Assembly: GCA_003550305.1 (NCBI GenBank)
Contig: QKYT01000132.1
Coordinates: 73,223-137,222, forward strand
Origin: Glomus cerebriforme
Taxonomy: Eukaryota; Glomeromycota; Glomeromycetes; Glomerales; Glomeraceae
Direction: 5' to 3'
DNA: 64,000 bases
Below the pieces are notes generated by a model that saw only the letters and a program-made list of their open reading frames with translations, did no database searches and was not told where the DNA came from. Below, piece after piece: positions 44,574-57,000 of this stretch. The position numbers and the translations under genes are program-made. How positions within the stretch are numbered: position 1 is the first letter of the stretch; every line of letters begins with the position of its first letter.

Positions 44574-46951
44574 ATGGCACCTATTGGCGTAAGTAATTTA
44601 TAGTATTTAGAGTTTTATGGGAAGAATTGTATTTATTTTAATAAAAAAAGGAGGGTAAGGGTTCTGAGTGTAGTATAGTTATTATAAAGAGAAAGAAAAA
44701 AAAAATTGTATGCCGTATGATAGAGAAATATCAATAAAGATTTTACATCAATAAGGAACATTCTAAGAAATCATATTTTCCGAATCGGCGAAATAAGAAT
44801 AATAAAGTTGGAGTGAATTTTGGTTGGCACGATAAAGTATTGAAAGCTATATTTATAACCCATAATATTTATCATTCTATAATTTTAGAAAATCTACTGT
44901 TATCCTAACAATCCTCGTGTCTTCAAGATTCTTATTGCTGCACATTATAATGAACTCGAAGTAGAGATTGCCGAATTTGAAATCGGTACAGATAACAAGA
45001 AACCCGAATATTTGGCAAAGTTTCATAATGAAAAAGTAAGGTTTGAACAAATTTATGAATAAATATATGTCTTTATTAGAGAATCCTATGAGACAAAAAA
45101 AATATTTTTCTTTTTATGTAAAGTGACCATATGAGATTAGCTAACTATTAATCATGAAGGATACGCGTGTAAACAACATATTACAGAAATGATTAACGCG
45201 TATAATTTTTTAAATTGCAGGTTCCTGCTTTTGAAAGTACCGAAGGCATCTGTCTTAATGAATCCGGAGCTATTGCGTATTATGGTAAGTATAGACCCTA
45301 TTTAAAATTTCAAGTTATATAATAAATGAAAAAAACCATATTTCTTTCTTTTTGACAACTAACTATATATAAGATGAACACTTGCTTTACATGATGAGAA
45401 CATTTTAAAACAGTTATCCCTGGCTGAAAATTTCATATGATCGAAATTCGTTTTTCTGAAAGCAAGCAATGTTTATAAAAGACAATGTTGTACTATTGAT
45501 TTCTGTATTAATACTATGATATATCTTTCTGAATAAAATCTTATTAGTTGCTAGTCACAACGATCGTACCCATCTATTAGGAAAGGACAATAAAGAAACC
45601 TCCCAAGTTTTACATTATGTGCTTTTCGCTGAAAATGAAATTACTCCTCACGCCAATACTTGGGTCAACCCAATTTTAGGAATAACTCCATTTAATAAAG
45701 CTGTAATTATACTTTTGACTTTAGTGAATTTGGTTAACTTACTATTAATAATCTAATTTACGTAATTTACATTTGTAAAGGCCCATAACCAAGCAGTAAC
45801 TAGTTTGAAAAAATCCTTGGACGTTTTAGAAAAAGTCTTGTTAAACAAGACTTATTTGGTTGGTGAAAGAATCACATTGGCTGATATTGCCGTTTCAACT
45901 TCCCTTTATTTGCCTTTCAAGTTGGTTTTAGACACGGGATTCCGCAAGGAACACCCAAATCTTAGTCGATGGTATACTACACTTATCAATCAACCTGCTT
46001 TCAAGAAAGTTATGGGCGATGTCACCCTTGCAGATGTTGCTGTCGAATATACTGGTATTTCAAACTATCTTATTTAAAATTTTTTATTAACTCAATTGTT
46101 TTAACGTTTCTTTAAAAAATAAATAGCACCAAAAAAGGATAAACCTAAGAAAGAGCAAAAGGAGCAACCTAAAAAAGAAACCAAGCCTAAAGAAACTGAT
46201 GTGGAAGCAGAAGAGGAAGAAAAGCCTGCTCCTAAACCTAAGAGCAAGCTAGATTCATTGCCTCCTAGTTCATTTGTCTTAGATGAATGGAAACGAGTTT
46301 ATTCCAATAATGACACTCGTCCAACAGCTGTCGATTGGTTTTGGGAACATTTTGACCCAGAGGGTTATTCTATTTGGCGTGTAGATTATAAATATAATGA
46401 TGAATTAACCAAAGTGTTCATGAGTTCCAATCTAATCGGTGGATTTTTCAACCGATTGGAAAGGGCTCGTAAATATGCATTTGGAAGTTTAGTTGTATTG
46501 GGAGAGGGTTAGTATCAATTAATAATGATACTTTACTCATATATAAAAGATCCTAAAGTACTAAGTTTTTCCTTTTAATTTGCGTAGACGGCGCGAATTC
46601 AATTGCTGGTTACTTTGTAATTCGTGGACAAGAAGTACCAGAAGAAGGTTTGTGCTGCTCCAATTATTTTTTAATTTACAATTCATTAATTTTATTTAAT
46701 AAATATTTAATTATTTTATTTTTAGTGTATGATGCTGCGGATTTCGAAAGCTATAACTTCCAAAAGGCAGATCACACAGATCCTGCAGTCAAATCAAGTT
46801 TTGAGGATTATATTGTAAGCTTTCTTATTATTATTGATCATTTTATTTTCTTTTTACTAAATAAATTTATCGATAATCTTTTAATTATATACAGGCTTGG
46901 GATGGTCATCTTGATGGCAAAAAATTCGCTGATGGTAAAATCTTCAAATAA
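44574..46951 (+). CDS. elongation factor 1B gamma (eEF1G)
   Basis: Nine predicted exons: 44574-44588, 44889-45035, 45221-45284, 45548-45702, 45781-46054, 46127-46507, 46588-46647, 46726-46814 and 46895-46951, giving 413 residues. It is the gamma subunit of the eEF1B complex that recharges eEF1A with GTP. Residues about 1-80 form a GST-N domain (KIYCYPNNPRVFKILIAA, ending NESGAIAYYVA), about 90-205 a GST-C domain (NKTYLVGERITLADIAVST), about 215-245 a Lys/Glu/Pro linker, and about 250-413 the EF1G domain (SFVLDEWKRVYSNNDTRPTA, FDPEGYSIWRVDYKYNDEL, FMSSNLIGGFFNRLER). The first exon is only 15 nt. All splices keep frame and family motifs. Confidence 0.95.
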
Positions 46952-47402
46952 AAGGTCTCTGAAGGTTCATTAATGATATTTATGCTTTAAATACGTGGTG
47001 TCCTGATTTCTTGTATTATCTTGATTAACCTTTAAATTGTAGTATTAAAAAAAAATAAAAAAAGATAATCAAAACTTTCATGGAATTACAATTATATTTG
47101 GGCCATGACTCAATTTGTTAAATCAATTTGCATGTTTCCTTAGTGTACAAATATGGATGATCATAATTAACCATAATTACCCGTACCAAATTTAGTTACG
47201 CCCACGCAAAATTTAAAACTGAAAAATATCGCGATCTGTTTATCGATCTTGGGAGAATACAAATTACAATCACGATATTTCCATAAAAAAATGGCATTTG
47301 TAATAAATAACCTTTCAACATTTTCTTAATATATCACACACGAACACATCATTATATATTACCAAGAAATTAAATTTTTTAATGTTTATTAATTAAAAAC
47401 GG
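46952..47402. other. intergenic, eEF1G to P-protein
   Basis: AT-rich spacer holding the eEF1G 3' end and the upstream region of the P-protein gene. Nothing else seen. Confidence 0.55.
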
Positions 47403-49038
47403 ATGGAAAATCTGGACCTCCAAACACTTAACCAACAAATAGATTCAATAGATACAAAACTCGTTCAGCTTCTTAACGAACGTGCATGTATATCGTTGAA
47501 TATAGAGAAAGTGAAGAAAGAAGAAAGGTTCGTTAAAGAAGAATAACTGAAAGTTTTTTAAGCTCAATCGCCGCATTAAACTTGTAGTAATTATTTTTTT
47601 TTCCTTTTACTTTTTGATCTTTGATTTATCATAGTTCTGATGATAATGAAAATGTCCATGCTCCAGGCAGGGAAAAACAAACTTTTGAGAGAGTGAGTTT
47701 TTTTTTTAAAAAAAAATGTCGCTCATTACAATCACTAACAATTAATTTGACCAAAGATTCATCGCCTTAATTACGGGCCACTTTCATCAGAATCTCTTGG
47801 TGCAATCTATAGGGAGATTATATCTGCTTCAATTTCATTACAAAAAGATGTATCTATTGCTTACTTCGGACCACTAGGATCATATACGCATCAAGTGTGT
47901 TTTTTTTAAATAGTTATTCCATTTTTATTTTGTCATTAAATCATTATTAATCCACAGGCTGCAATTGAAAGATTTGGTGATGGTATTAATTACTTCCCAC
48001 AACCCACCATAAGCGGTGCGTATTAAGTCAATAAATTACGATATCGATTTTAAATAAAATTCAAACTAAAATTTAATTTTTTAATTTTTTATATTATCAA
48101 AGATGTCTTTGATTCTGTAGAAAAAAGACGCACCACTTATGGAATTGTACCTTTTGAAAATTCAACATATGGGTCAGTAGTAGCAACCTTAGATAAATTC
48201 ATATCTTGTAAGACACATATATTGGCCGAGACGTATTTGAGGGTAATTCTCTTTGGATACTTGTTATTAATTTAAAAATCTCGTTAGTATTGACTAAGGT
48301 GATTTATAATTTAAGATAAATCATTGTCTCCTTTCAAAATCCAAATTCTCATCGTTAAATAAAGTGTATAGTCATCCGCAGGTATGCTATTTGAATGATT
48401 ATTTAGGTTAAAATATATTATAATCGTTTCATGTTTTTTTACTTTAACCTAGGGGTTTGGACAGTGTCAAAAGTACCTTGACATGTACCTTAAAGAAGTT
48501 CAGCGCGTTGATGCGTTATCCACAAGCAAGGCCGCAGAGATTGCTGCTTCAGAACCTTATTCTGCAGCAATTGCTAGTATAACGTGTGCTGAACTATATG
48601 GATTAGACGTGCTAGAGAAAGATATACAGGATGTAAAAAGTAATATAAGATTAATTTGATCTTAATTTTTTATTATTTCTCACATTAACAATGTTTCAAA
48701 CAAATTAAGATAATGTCACGCGATTTTTCATCCTCGGTTCTACTTCTGATAAACCAAGTGGCGATGATAAAACTTTCATCCTTTTTACAGTAGATCACCG
48801 ACAACCTGGAGCGCTATGTGATGCATTAAGTATTTTTAAAGATCATAATATTAATCTGACAAAGATTGACTCGCGTCCTTCTTTACAGCAACCTTGGCAT
48901 TATGTGTTCTTTATCGAGCTACAAGGACACAAGGAAGAAGGAGAAGTGCAAAAAGCATTAAATGAAATTAATGAATTTTGTTTGGACATTAAAATATTAG
49001 GAAGTTACCCTAATCAAAGGCCAGAAAGTTTATCTTAA
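47403..49038 (+). CDS. P-protein: chorismate mutase-like plus prephenate dehydratase plus ACT
   Basis: Eight predicted exons: 47403-47527, 47635-47692, 47757-47894, 47958-48015, 48103-48242, 48316-48381, 48453-48639 and 48710-49038, giving 366 residues. Residues about 5-90 are an AroQ-type chorismate mutase domain: LNQQIDSIDTKLVQLLNERA, then GREKQTFERI and LGAIYREIISASISLQ. Residues about 95-270 are prephenate dehydratase: IAYFGPLGSYTHQAA, YGIVPFENSTYGSV, and the essential Thr-Arg-Phe motif at 261-263. An ACT domain follows with GAL at 291-293 and DSRP at 311-314, the phenylalanine-sensing motifs. Together they would take chorismate to phenylpyruvate under feedback control. This architecture is the bacterial P-protein; yeast-type fungi use separate Aro7 and Pha2. 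Asn10 stands where the catalytic Arg of the LRxxID motif is expected, so mutase activity is doubtful. Confidence 0.9.
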
Positions 49039-50300
49039 ACTATTATTTCGAAAATTCCCAAAGATGAATTAATGGTAAGATTAATGATATTTTAAATTAA
49101 TGAATTAACTTTTTTATTTACCAAATTATTGTGACATTAGAATTAGGATATTGAATAAACTATTAACATTAAGAATACTTCTAAATTTAAATATATGCTA
49201 ATGGGATTCGAATGACTGTTTTTAGATCACTACACTATGATAAAGGATATCTAAATTATAAAAATTCTACAATTTACTAATCCATTCAAATTCTTCAAAA
49301 AAAAAACGCAATTGCTTCTCCCGCTCAATAAATTTTGTATATTAGATATAGACATCGTCCGTTTCAGTCACCTTTTAAATACAAATAATCAGCAGTTTTG
49401 AATTAAACATGGGAGGGAATGGTTTTAGTTTTTGTAAAGTATTAATAATAAAAACCTTTAATGGTCGAAGTAGAAAAGGAATTTACGCAGCATAATTCTT
49501 TGAAATCCTGATTATATAAAATTCTGTATACTTTAGTATAATAAAAAATTTTTTATAAATGAGAAATTTATTGGTTTTCACCCATTATTAATCTAATTGG
49601 AAGGGCAAGGACAATTTTATTACGAGGATATAAAAATTCGAAACGTGATTTTGATCACGGCACTAGCAATGCTGAGCAATTTAGCTAGATGTCAAGTGAT
49701 ATAGTTTGTGTTTGTAACATCATTTGGAATTTTTTTGTTTTTATACCAGATTGTTAATAAAACATTATTAAATTCATGACGGGAGAAAGAGCTTTCTGAC
49801 TATTTATAATTTCCCGAGGGCCGAATGATTAAGCAACTCCAATTTCCATAACGAGGCGGGATTTGATTTTTTTTGCACGATCGATTAATTTCTAGATCAA
49901 CAGATTATCCGCACTGTAAAAACATACAGTCTTTTGTTTGTTGTCCAATAAAATTGAATCATTACACATTTAAATTCACGTGAATAAACATATTTGATCC
50001 ATTTTAGGATATAATAGTGCACTCATTTTACCAAACTTATATAAATTTAGTATGATTTATTTATTTCCCACACTTTTCTTTTTTCCACTCTTTTTCAACT
50101 TTCGAATTCAAATAAAAACAAGATATAGTTTAAAAAACTCTAAAAAATTTCATGTAAGTTTATAATCAAAATTAACCAAAAAATTTTTTTTTTTTTTACG
50201 CGGTCGAAAAATAACGCGAAATGATATCCACTGCGCCACTATAAGTGATATTCATTCTCCTTTTTTTGTTTCAAAAATAGATTTTTTTATTATTATTAAG
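49039..50300. other. intergenic, P-protein to MYST acetyltransferase
   Basis: A 1.26 kb spacer without a recognisable gene. It contains TTCACGTGAATAAA near 49977-49987 and a T run near 50185-50198. Probably 3' and 5' untranslated sequence plus promoter. Confidence 0.5.
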
Positions 50301-51692
50301 ATGGAATCAGATACGAATTCAATTTCTGTGGAACATGAATCAATTCCAATCACACCAGTTCAAACAAGCACGACAGAAGTAATTGAAAACGAAATTATCA
50401 TCGGCAATAAATATTACGTAAGATTAGAAAATCACGCTGATTCTGAAGAAGAAATCCAATATCGTATCGGAGAAATTTTATCAAATCGAACAAATTATGA
50501 AGGGAATCAAGAATATTATGTTCATTTTGTTGATTTTAATAAAAGGCTTGACGAATGGGTACCAGAAGATCGGATTGATACAAAAATAGATGTTATTTTT
50601 GAAAAACCAAAATTGACAACACCAAAGAAAGCAAATTTATCTTTAGAAGATCCATCAACACCACCAACAGCTTCGACAGCGTTAAAAATGACGTACGGTT
50701 ATTCAACACCACCTGTAACATTAACAGCATTCGAATCACCTGGAAGTATTGGAAGTGTAACATCAACATCATTTATGAATGAAGAAACAACAAAAGGAGA
50801 AGCAGTTGGAGCAATGAGTTGTAGGCCAAATAAAAGACGTGTTAAAAATTTGCAAGAAATTCATTTTGGAGAATTTAGTATAGAAACTTGGTATTTTTCA
50901 CCATATCCAGAAGAATTTAATGATTCACCAATAATTTATATTTGTGAATTTTGTTTAAGTTATTTTATAAGTGAATTTCAATTACGTCGTCATGTTAGTA
51001 AATGTACTGTAATGCATCCACCAGGAAATGAAATTTATAGGGATGAAGAAATATCATTTTTTGAAATCGATGGAGCTCGACAACCCACATATTGTCAGAA
51101 TTTATGTTTATTATCAAAATTATTTCTTGATCATAAAAGTCTTACTTATGATTTATTACCTTTTCTTTTTTATATTATGTGTAAACAAGATCAATATGGT
51201 TATCACATTATTGGATATTTTTCAAAAGAAAAAAATTATACCTTAAATAATTTAGCTTGCATTTTAACACTTCCTCCTTATCAACGTAAAGGTTATGGTA
51301 GATTATTAATTTCATTTTCTTATGAATTATCAAAAATTGAAGGTAGAATTGGATCTCCTGAAAGACCTTTATCAGATTTAGGATTATTATCTTATCAACA
51401 ATATTGGTATGAAACCATTCTGGAAGTTTTATGGGACACAAAAGAAATTGGAGATGATTACATCAGTATAGATGAAATAACCGCTAAAACAAGTATAACT
51501 CAATCTGATGTACTTTTTACTCTATATGAATCTGGTATTTGTGTTTATCAAGGTCAAATATGTATTAGATTGACTGAAGCAATGTTAGATACAAGTTTAA
51601 ATTCTATATCTAAAAAACGTAGGATTAATATTGAAAATTTAAAATGGTCTCCTCCCCATTTTACTGCAAATCAACTTAGATATAAAAATTAG
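50301..51692 (+). CDS. MYST histone acetyltransferase, Esa1/Tip60 type
   Basis: Intronless frame of 463 residues. Residues about 33-95 form the Tudor-knot chromo-barrel (IGNKYYVRLEN, YYVHFVDFNKRLDEWVPEDR). A linker of Thr/Ser/Pro follows. Residues about 185-460 are the MYST domain: C2HC zinc finger Cys215, Cys218, His231, Cys235; the autoacetylated lysine position Lys279 (FLDHKSLTYD); Cys320 in NLACILTLPPYQ; the acetyl-CoA loop QRKGYG (328-333); and the catalytic Glu354 in GSPERPLSDLG. Esa1/Tip60 is the catalytic subunit of NuA4, which acetylates histones H4 and H2A. Lack of introns is odd beside the intron-rich neighbours, and the sequence is rather diverged, so a retro-copied paralogue is possible. 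Catalytic residues are intact. Confidence 0.88.
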   Translation: MESDTNSISVEHESIPITPVQTSTTEVIENEIIIGNKYYVRLENHADSEEEIQYRIGEILSNRTNYEGNQEYYVHFVDFNKRLDEWVPEDRIDTKIDVIFEKPKLTTPKKANLSLEDPSTPPTASTALKMTYGYSTPPVTLTAFESPGSIGSVTSTSFMNEETTKGEAVGAMSCRPNKRRVKNLQEIHFGEFSIETWYFSPYPEEFNDSPIIYICEFCLSYFISEFQLRRHVSKCTVMHPPGNEIYRDEEISFFEIDGARQPTYCQNLCLLSKLFLDHKSLTYDLLPFLFYIMCKQDQYGYHIIGYFSKEKNYTLNNLACILTLPPYQRKGYGRLLISFSYELSKIEGRIGSPERPLSDLGLLSYQQYWYETILEVLWDTKEIGDDYISIDEITAKTSITQSDVLFTLYESGICVYQGQICIRLTEAMLDTSLNSISKKRRINIENLKWSPPHFTANQLRYKN

Positions 51693-51934
51693 TTATCAAA
51701 TTAGAAGTGAGAGAAATTTGGGAAGGTAAAAAGTGAAGAACTGCTTGATTGTTTGATCTGAATTAAGACTTGAATAAATAAATAAAAATTTGTTAACCTT
51801 AAGTATTTATTTTGACACATTATTCACATTACCAATTGATCCAATATTATCTAATAAATATGCAAAAAAATTTACATAAAATTATATATCCCCAGGAAAT
51901 AATAAAAAAAAATGTATTCTCTGCAATTGATTTG

Positions 51935-52744
<810 letters not shown>

Positions 52745-53015
52745 GATTTTTTTAATTACAGTTTTAAAAAAAAAAAAAAAAGAAAAAGTAATTTGAACTT
52801 TATTTCAGACGAAAATATTAAGCGATTTTATTGGCTTCAACCCCTTTTGATTTGGTGGAACTCTATATATAAAGAAGTTAGGACGATCCGTAAACCAATA
52901 TTCCATGGAATTTAAGGTACACGTGCACGTATTGGTCAATTTTATCATATTAAAATAAAACGATTAAATTTATTAAATTTATACTGTATATCAAAGGAAT
53001 TACTCCATTCTATCT

Positions 53016-53564
53016 TTAATCTTCAGGAATTGCATCACGTGGAACAACACCCTGGTTTTCTGTTAAACTACCTTCGACAATATAAGTATAAGGTCCCGAT
53101 TTACGTTTTTCTGTTACTTCATATGCTAAGAATAAACCACATCTTGGACATTGTAATCTATATTGTTTTTCGTATCCATCAGGTCTACTTGTGCGCAAAA
53201 AAAAATCAAAAAATTATTCATTATGAAAATAATCAAGAAAAAACAATTTATATAAAACAAACCTTTTTAGAATAACTGGATTAGATGCTTCAACTGCATT
53301 TAATTTATAAACTCTCCTGCCATTAGCAATAATATAAGCTCTGTCAGTTGTACGTCGCGGTAATTTGTCTAATCGTGCATCTAAAATTAGCAAAAAACTT
53401 TAAAAAATCCGTTTTTTTTTAATTTGTAAAAAATTTTTTTTTTTTTTACCTATAACCAGTATAAATTCACTACACAAACAATAATAAACATGAAGATGTT
53501 GTTCAGGATTTGCATTAAGTTGTTCTGAAGAAGAAACTGTTGAACTTGATACAATCTTTGGCAT
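53016..53564 (-). CDS. STEEP1/UPF0428 (CXorf56-like) protein, short form
   Basis: Three predicted exons on the minus strand: 53564-53450, 53380-53263 and 53187-53016, giving 134 residues. It starts MPKIVSSSTVSSSEQ and has LHVYYCLCSEFILVIDARLD, LPRRTTDRAYII, and QYRLQCPRCGLFLAYE, matching the N-terminal conserved part of the UPF0428 family, in which paired cysteines (CxC and CPRCG) look like a zinc site. In human cells STEEP1 helps move STING from the ER to the Golgi. This fungal protein ends about 90 residues earlier, without the C-terminal coiled-coil of the human protein. Its role is unknown; a membrane-traffic function is suggested only by homology and by the chance neighbourhood of BET3. 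Confidence 0.88.
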
Positions 53565-53674
53565 TATTTCTGAGGAGAGTTTAATAATAACAGTTTGATT
53601 TACATAAATATGTGATTTACATCAATATGTGATTTGCACAAATATAGGAATCAAAAGCGTGATATAGAACTAAA

Positions 53675-53858
53675 ATGTCTGTCATTTTTGTACCAGATGA
53701 TATCAATGGAAGTTTAGTAGCAGAATCAGAGTAAAATTCCTAGTTTTCTTTCATATATTCTAATTTTAATAATTTTTAATTATGTGACAAAATAATGTGA
53801 ATTTTTCAGTTCTTTTAACTTCCAAATATTGCATTATATTGTAATGAAAACTTTTTAA
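53675..53858 (+). CDS. candidate two-exon micro-gene
   Basis: An ATG at 53675 opens MSVIFVPDDINGSLVAESE. A GTAAAA donor at 53731 and a TTTTTCAG acceptor ending 53809 would join it to SFNFQILHYIVMKTF with a stop at 53856-53858, 34 residues in all. The ATG lies 110 bases from the divergent STEEP1-like ATG. The first exon reads like a real protein start, but the second is not convincing, so this may be the 5' remnant of a larger gene or chance. Family not recognised. Confidence 0.2.
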
Positions 53859-54097
53859 ATTTCAAAAAGATTTCCAAGAAAAAGTCTGTATAAAAATCCT
53901 ACAAAATTCGAGATATATATATATATTATATATATATATAAACAATATATATATGAAATAACAATCAACAAAAAAAAAAAAATACTATTTATAATTACAC
54001 AAGCAGAATAATGAAGGAATAAATAAATTAACAATCAAATCAAAAAAACCAGTAGCTATATTTTTCAAATATTAAGGAATTAATCTAAATTTTTTGC
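53859..54097. other. AT repeat spacer
   Basis: Contains alternating TATATA tracts near 53912-53955 with self-complementary halves and an A run. It lies just beyond the 3' end of the Spt23/Mga2-type gene. Confidence 0.5.
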
Positions 54098-57000
54098 TCA
54101 ACTAACAATATAATTATATATGCTATTTTGTATTATTTGCGTAATGTATCGTGGACTGTATGGACTGAACTGTACTATCGCCAAAGCAACCATAACTAAA
54201 GAATAAAATAAATTCATAATCAATATTAAATTATAAATAAATTAGAAAAGTATAAACAAAGCTTAATGAAAAACATACCGAATAATACTGGTACCCAGAA
54301 CAAATATAACATTCTATCTTTCTTTAATTTTTTATATTTTTCTTCATGACGAGCAATTTGTTCTTCACTCAATTCACTGAGATCATAACCAACTTTCCGA
54401 TTAACACGTGAAATGTTATTAACAGACGGTGATGGGGCACGAGGCTCTTCGGGCTCATGATGATACATTGGTACAACTGGCTGTTGTGATCCATAAAATG
54501 GCCAACTATAACCAAATCTACCAAACCCTGTGTTATCTTCTTTCGGTAACTGACCTGGTTGCTCAGATTGTGGTTGTCTAAATAATCCATTAGCCATATT
54601 CTTTTCGTCCCAGAATCCACTGGGTATTATAGTAGGGAAAGTTACCACCGGTAAAGCTGGAAATTCAATCATATTAAGTGAAGGCATTGATGGTATAGAG
54701 GGTCTTGGGATCGATAAATTAGTGCCGAAAGTCATAGTAGAAAATTTTGGAGAAGAAAAGGTTTGAAGATTCGGTATTTGTAAATTGGGCATTTGGAGAT
54801 TTGGCATTTTGATATAGGGAATATTAATTTGAGATGGTTTGCTTATATTTGGCATATGCATATGAGCAAATGTTTTTTGAAGCCAAATAGTAGAAGCAGA
54901 AGCTAAATCAGTTGCCATTTCAGAAAATGGTTGTTTAATATACTTTTTATCATCCTCAACTACTTCTGCATTCACGATTCCATCATCCTCATCCAAATTA
55001 TTTTGTAATAAATCATTAGCAGTCGCCGAATCTACCCAAGAAATGTTAGGCCTTATTCTTTTATTTTGTTCATTATCGACGTCATGATTGATTTCTTCTG
55101 AATTTCCTTCCGTTTGTCTCTCTCTATTATCATCAAATTCCTCTTCGCTATAATTATACCAATCTTCTTCATCGGATTCACCTAATGAGGAATCTTCTGA
55201 TGATGATGATAACGACACTCCAGAATCATGTAAACGATAATCGTTGATAAGAGTAACAATATCATCGAAATTTCGAGACAATGCTAAATCAATAGCATAT
55301 TGATCGTTAAAGTTAGGAATGACATCACCAGAACCAACTATATGGAAAATATTTTATTAGTATATTCATTAAACGGTAAATTAAACAATATACTAACTTG
55401 TCATAAGCAATCTCACAACTTCTTCTTTTCCTGTCCATGCTGCATAGTGAAGAGCTAGTAAAAAGAAATAAATTACTTTAAAATAATAGCTAAATTTATT
55501 AATTTTTTCCATTCAATAAAAGATTTCATACCAGTAAAGCCATATTTATCTTGTAAATTCAGATCAATGCCTCTATCAATTAACACAGAGCATAATCTCG
55601 TATAACCCAACATAGCTGCTATATGTAACATAGTATGTTGTTGACGATTTTGCAATGAAATACTATCGTGTTCGGTTTCAAGTACATCCAATAAGCTTAT
55701 GGTTGATATGATATGTGCTTCGAAATTATTTTCTCCCGTTTGAAGAGCAAAAGATGCTAAATGGTTGTGCATCCCATTCATATTTCCATTACCATTTGAG
55801 TGACCTGAATTATTGTTATTATCATTACCCCCAACAATACGCATAGCAATGTTACGTGCATCTTCTAATTTTCCGGTCATTTTCATTCCTACAACTTGAA
55901 GCGCTAATTCCATTAAAGCCCGATCAGAATCTAAAGTTTTAAAGAATTATAGTTATTATAGACCATTCATAATATATACTTCATTATAATGAGAAGAGAA
56001 TACCATCAGTATAATTGAAAAAGACCACTTCTTCTGGGTTATCAATCAAGCTCATAGGACATTCTTTGAAGCTCACGACAACCGGACCTGGAGTTGGTGC
56101 TGGTGGCAGGATGCAAACCAATGTATTTGGGGACCAATATTGTGTTGGAAGCGCCGGAGTTTCACCAAAAACACAAGTAAGTCCTTCTAATAAAAAGAAA
56201 TAACAAATGATGTTAAGATTTTAAAATCGCAATTCAAAAACATATATAAATTAAAAACGAACCTATAAAGTTGCTTCCTAAAACAGTCACCTCAACACCA
56301 CCATAAGTGGGACCTTCGGAAGGAATCAACCTGCTCATCCTTGGTAATGGGTATCCACTAATTGTACCGTTCTGATAAATAGAATTTCCGGAAGTATTGT
56401 AAAACGTTCTTCTTATCATTGAATTAGGATTGTGATGCAGACGCATTGGACCTCCACCTTGATGGGTCGTAGTGACAGTAAATCTGTTATTGGGAGCACC
56501 AAGATTTTGATGTAGTTGTGCCGTTTGATAAATGGAATTCATGTTGTTAATTGACGTGGGTGCCATAGATAGATTCATCATAACATTCGAAGTAGTATTA
56601 TTAGTCACTACAGGAAAGTTCATTTGTGGGCTTGAAGTAGCCAAATTAACGTTTTGATCAAGCTGTTGGTACGATTGATTAGGTGTACTAGGAGTATTGG
56701 GGGCGTTAGGTGTGATAGGAGTAACGGGTGACATTTGTGAAATCGGCGATACAGGAGATGAAGAAGAATTATATCCAAACGAAGATTGAACTTGCAATTG
56801 TTGTCGCGAATTACTATTTTTTTCATGCTTAATCGCTGATGATGGAATCAAGCCAGAATTTTGTGTAGGTACTATGGTAACCGGAGAAGAAGGTCCTCCA
56901 CTTTGTTCCGAAGTAGGTGAAGGTGTAGGTTCATTAGATATGCCATTTGATAGTGAAGATATTGCATGTCTTTCGCTAGCTTTATTTTTTATGGAGTTTG

